Positions 40,758-41,760 of a DNA stretch of 41,760 nt are shown here, piece after piece. The stretch comes from Nitrosarchaeum sp. (GTDB taxonomy: Archaea > Thermoproteota > Nitrososphaeria > Nitrososphaerales > Nitrosopumilaceae), in NCBI GenBank assembly GCA_021414105.1, contig JAIOPB010000059.1:1-41760 (forward strand). Reading direction: 5' to 3'. A program made the translations under genes and the position numbers. How positions within the stretch are numbered: position 1 is the stretch's first letter; each line of letters begins with the position of its first letter. A model generated the notes under the pieces. The model searched no databases, was not told where the DNA came from, and worked only from the letters and a program-made list of their open reading frames with translations.

Positions 40758-41725
40758 TAGCTGAATCAATACTAGTAGTATTTTTTGCACTTGTATTGGA
40801 TTTTGCAGTTGGTGATCCTAGAAACAAGTTTCATCCAACCGCTTGGATCGGTTCTCTGATTGCAAAATTAACTCCACATACAAAACATTCATCAGAAAAT
40901 TTAGAAAAACTTGGTGGTATTTTCATCATCTTGATTCCTAGCGGAATTGTTGTGTCTTTGCTTATCTCTCTAAATATTGGAATTAAATTAATTACTATGG
41001 ACTACATATACATTATAATTTCAATAATTGTAGGCGGTATATTGCTAAAGACAACTATAGCAATAAAAGGAATGGAAAGACACGCCCTTGCTGTAGTAAC
41101 TGCTCTAGAGCAAAACGACATCTCTTCTGCCAGAGACAATTTATCCATGATTGTAAAGCGAAATACCACGAATCTTGACAAAAACCATGTATTTTCAGGC
41201 GTGCTAGAGAGTATTAGTGAAAATACTGTTGATGGTATAACCGGACCTCTTTTCTACTTTGCAATTTTTGGTTTACCAGGAGCATTTGTTTACCGAGTAA
41301 TCAATACTGCAGATTCTATGATTGGATACAAGACAGATATTTTCAAAAATGTTGGATGGTTTGGAGCAAACTGTGACAAAATTTTGAACTACATTCCATC
41401 CAGATTAACAGGATTCATCATGATACTTAGTGCCATGATTCTTGGAAATGATTGGAGAAAATCTTATGAAATAATGATTCGCGATGGAAGAAAAACTAAA
41501 AGCCCTAATGCTGGATATCCTATGGCAGCTATTGCAGGTGCATTGGGAGCAAAATTTGAAAAGATTGATCACTATTCACTTGGTGATGGAAACATTTCAT
41601 TTACCAAAGATCATGTAAAATCAGCTATTTCAATAATGAAAGTTACATCAATATTGTTTTGTGGAATTGTAGTTATCCCAATTCTTTTATTTTTATCTTC
41701 TTTAGGATGGTGGATTCATGCTTAA
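40754..41725 (+). CDS. cbiB: Adenosylcobinamide-phosphate synthase CbiB
   Basis: CbiB (CobD in Pseudomonas naming) joins the aminopropanol phosphate to adenosylcobyric acid. The 323-residue integral membrane protein has several hydrophobic segments and the family motifs LDFAVGDPRNKFHPTAWIGS at the N terminus, SENTVDGITGPLFYFAIFGL, YRVINTADSMIGYK and RDGRKTKSPNAGYPMAAIAG. It starts with TTG overlapping cobQ by four bases and overlaps the cobS start by eight bases. Confidence 0.95.
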   Translation: MIAESILVVFFALVLDFAVGDPRNKFHPTAWIGSLIAKLTPHTKHSSENLEKLGGIFIILIPSGIVVSLLISLNIGIKLITMDYIYIIISIIVGGILLKTTIAIKGMERHALAVVTALEQNDISSARDNLSMIVKRNTTNLDKNHVFSGVLESISENTVDGITGPLFYFAIFGLPGAFVYRVINTADSMIGYKTDIFKNVGWFGANCDKILNYIPSRLTGFIMILSAMILGNDWRKSYEIMIRDGRKTKSPNAGYPMAAIAGALGAKFEKIDHYSLGDGNISFTKDHVKSAISIMKVTSILFCGIVVIPILLFLSSLGWWIHA

Positions 41726-41760
41726 AGAAATTGGTTCTGTCTTTTCATTTCTGACTATTA
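41718..41760 (+). CDS. cobS: Cobalamin synthase CobS, N-terminal fragment (runs off the window)
   Basis: An ATG at 41718, overlapping the end of cbiB by eight bases, opens a frame that reads MLKEIGSVFSFLTI to the window edge. The short hydrophobic start with FSFLTI is how CobS (adenosylcobinamide-GDP ribazoletransferase) proteins begin, and CobS is the expected next gene of the operon. Only 14 residues are visible, so the assignment depends largely on context. Confidence 0.65.
   Translation, partial: MLKEIGSVFSFLTI

Overview
The window looks like a chromosomal segment of an ammonia-oxidising archaeon of the Nitrososphaerota (Thaumarchaeota), most likely Nitrosopumilales (Nitrosopumilus or Nitrosarchaeum-like). 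The reasons are a strongly AT-rich base composition, archaeal information-processing genes (TFE, Nep1, Rnp4, S19e, PDCD5, NAC, aTrm56), many TTG/GTG starts with short or no leaders, AdoCbl-dependent ribonucleotide reductase next to cobalamin genes, archaeal riboflavin enzymes, and the PWIK...WWS repeat proteins I associate with this group. No amo genes, rRNA, CRISPR array or insertion sequence is visible. The taxonomic placement is inferred from protein resemblance remembered, not from a search.

Layout. 1-2.5 kb: two membrane/exported proteins sharing a Trp-rich C-terminal repeat, a rhomboid protease and a tautomerase. 2.5-5.8 kb: nitrilase-family hydrolase, a topoisomerase-type zinc-finger protein, a thiolase/DUF35 pair and a small zinc ribbon. 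5.9-11 kb: a ribonucleotide-reductase island. A winged-helix/ATP-cone protein fused to a degenerate NrdD-like body lies upstream of class II NrdJ, and the 364-bp spacer between them carries a 41-bp direct repeat and several palindromes. 11-14 kb: an anchored glycosidase-like protein, then nep1, tRNA-Gly(TCC), rnp4, rps19e and pdcd5. 14-18 kb: MDR reductase plus CitE-like lyase, then signalling genes (wHTH, CheY, RHH, TPR). 18.1-22.5 kb: riboflavin operon ribE, ribB, ribH, arfA, amidohydrolase, arfC. 22.5-25.1 kb: lysine-tailed SWIB-like protein, hemerythrin-like protein, aldehyde dehydrogenase. 25.3-29.2 kb (minus strand): tfe, trm56, hflX, a broken methyltransferase and a PhoU/AbrB regulator. 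29.3-33.6 kb: PUA-NAC, coiled-coil protein, RNase H-fold protein, zinc-finger protein with a KTAKTPK tail, PAC3-like protein and a UbiD decarboxylase. 33.7-36.2 kb: a pair of Trp-rich phasin-like proteins flanking an orphan gene and a CheY, plus a newly read small zinc-finger gene. 36.2-38.8 kb (minus): asd, Lrp regulator, ctaB. 38.8 kb to the end: cobalamin operon cobD-like, cobQ (no glutaminase domain), cbiB and the start of cobS.

How the genes connect: the cobalamin operon would supply the AdoCbl used by NrdJ; the riboflavin operon supplies FMN, the precursor of the prenyl-FMN expected by the UbiD decarboxylase. The two strongest leads are (1) a catalytically dead NrdD-derived, ATP-cone transcription factor beside nrdJ with a repeated operator-like array between them, and (2) an amidohydrolase translationally coupled between arfA and arfC, a good candidate for the unassigned archaeal riboflavin-pathway deaminase. 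Three genes (aldehyde dehydrogenase, RNase H-fold protein, methyltransferase) carry an apparent one-base loss or a nonsense codon; these may be real lesions or assembly errors.
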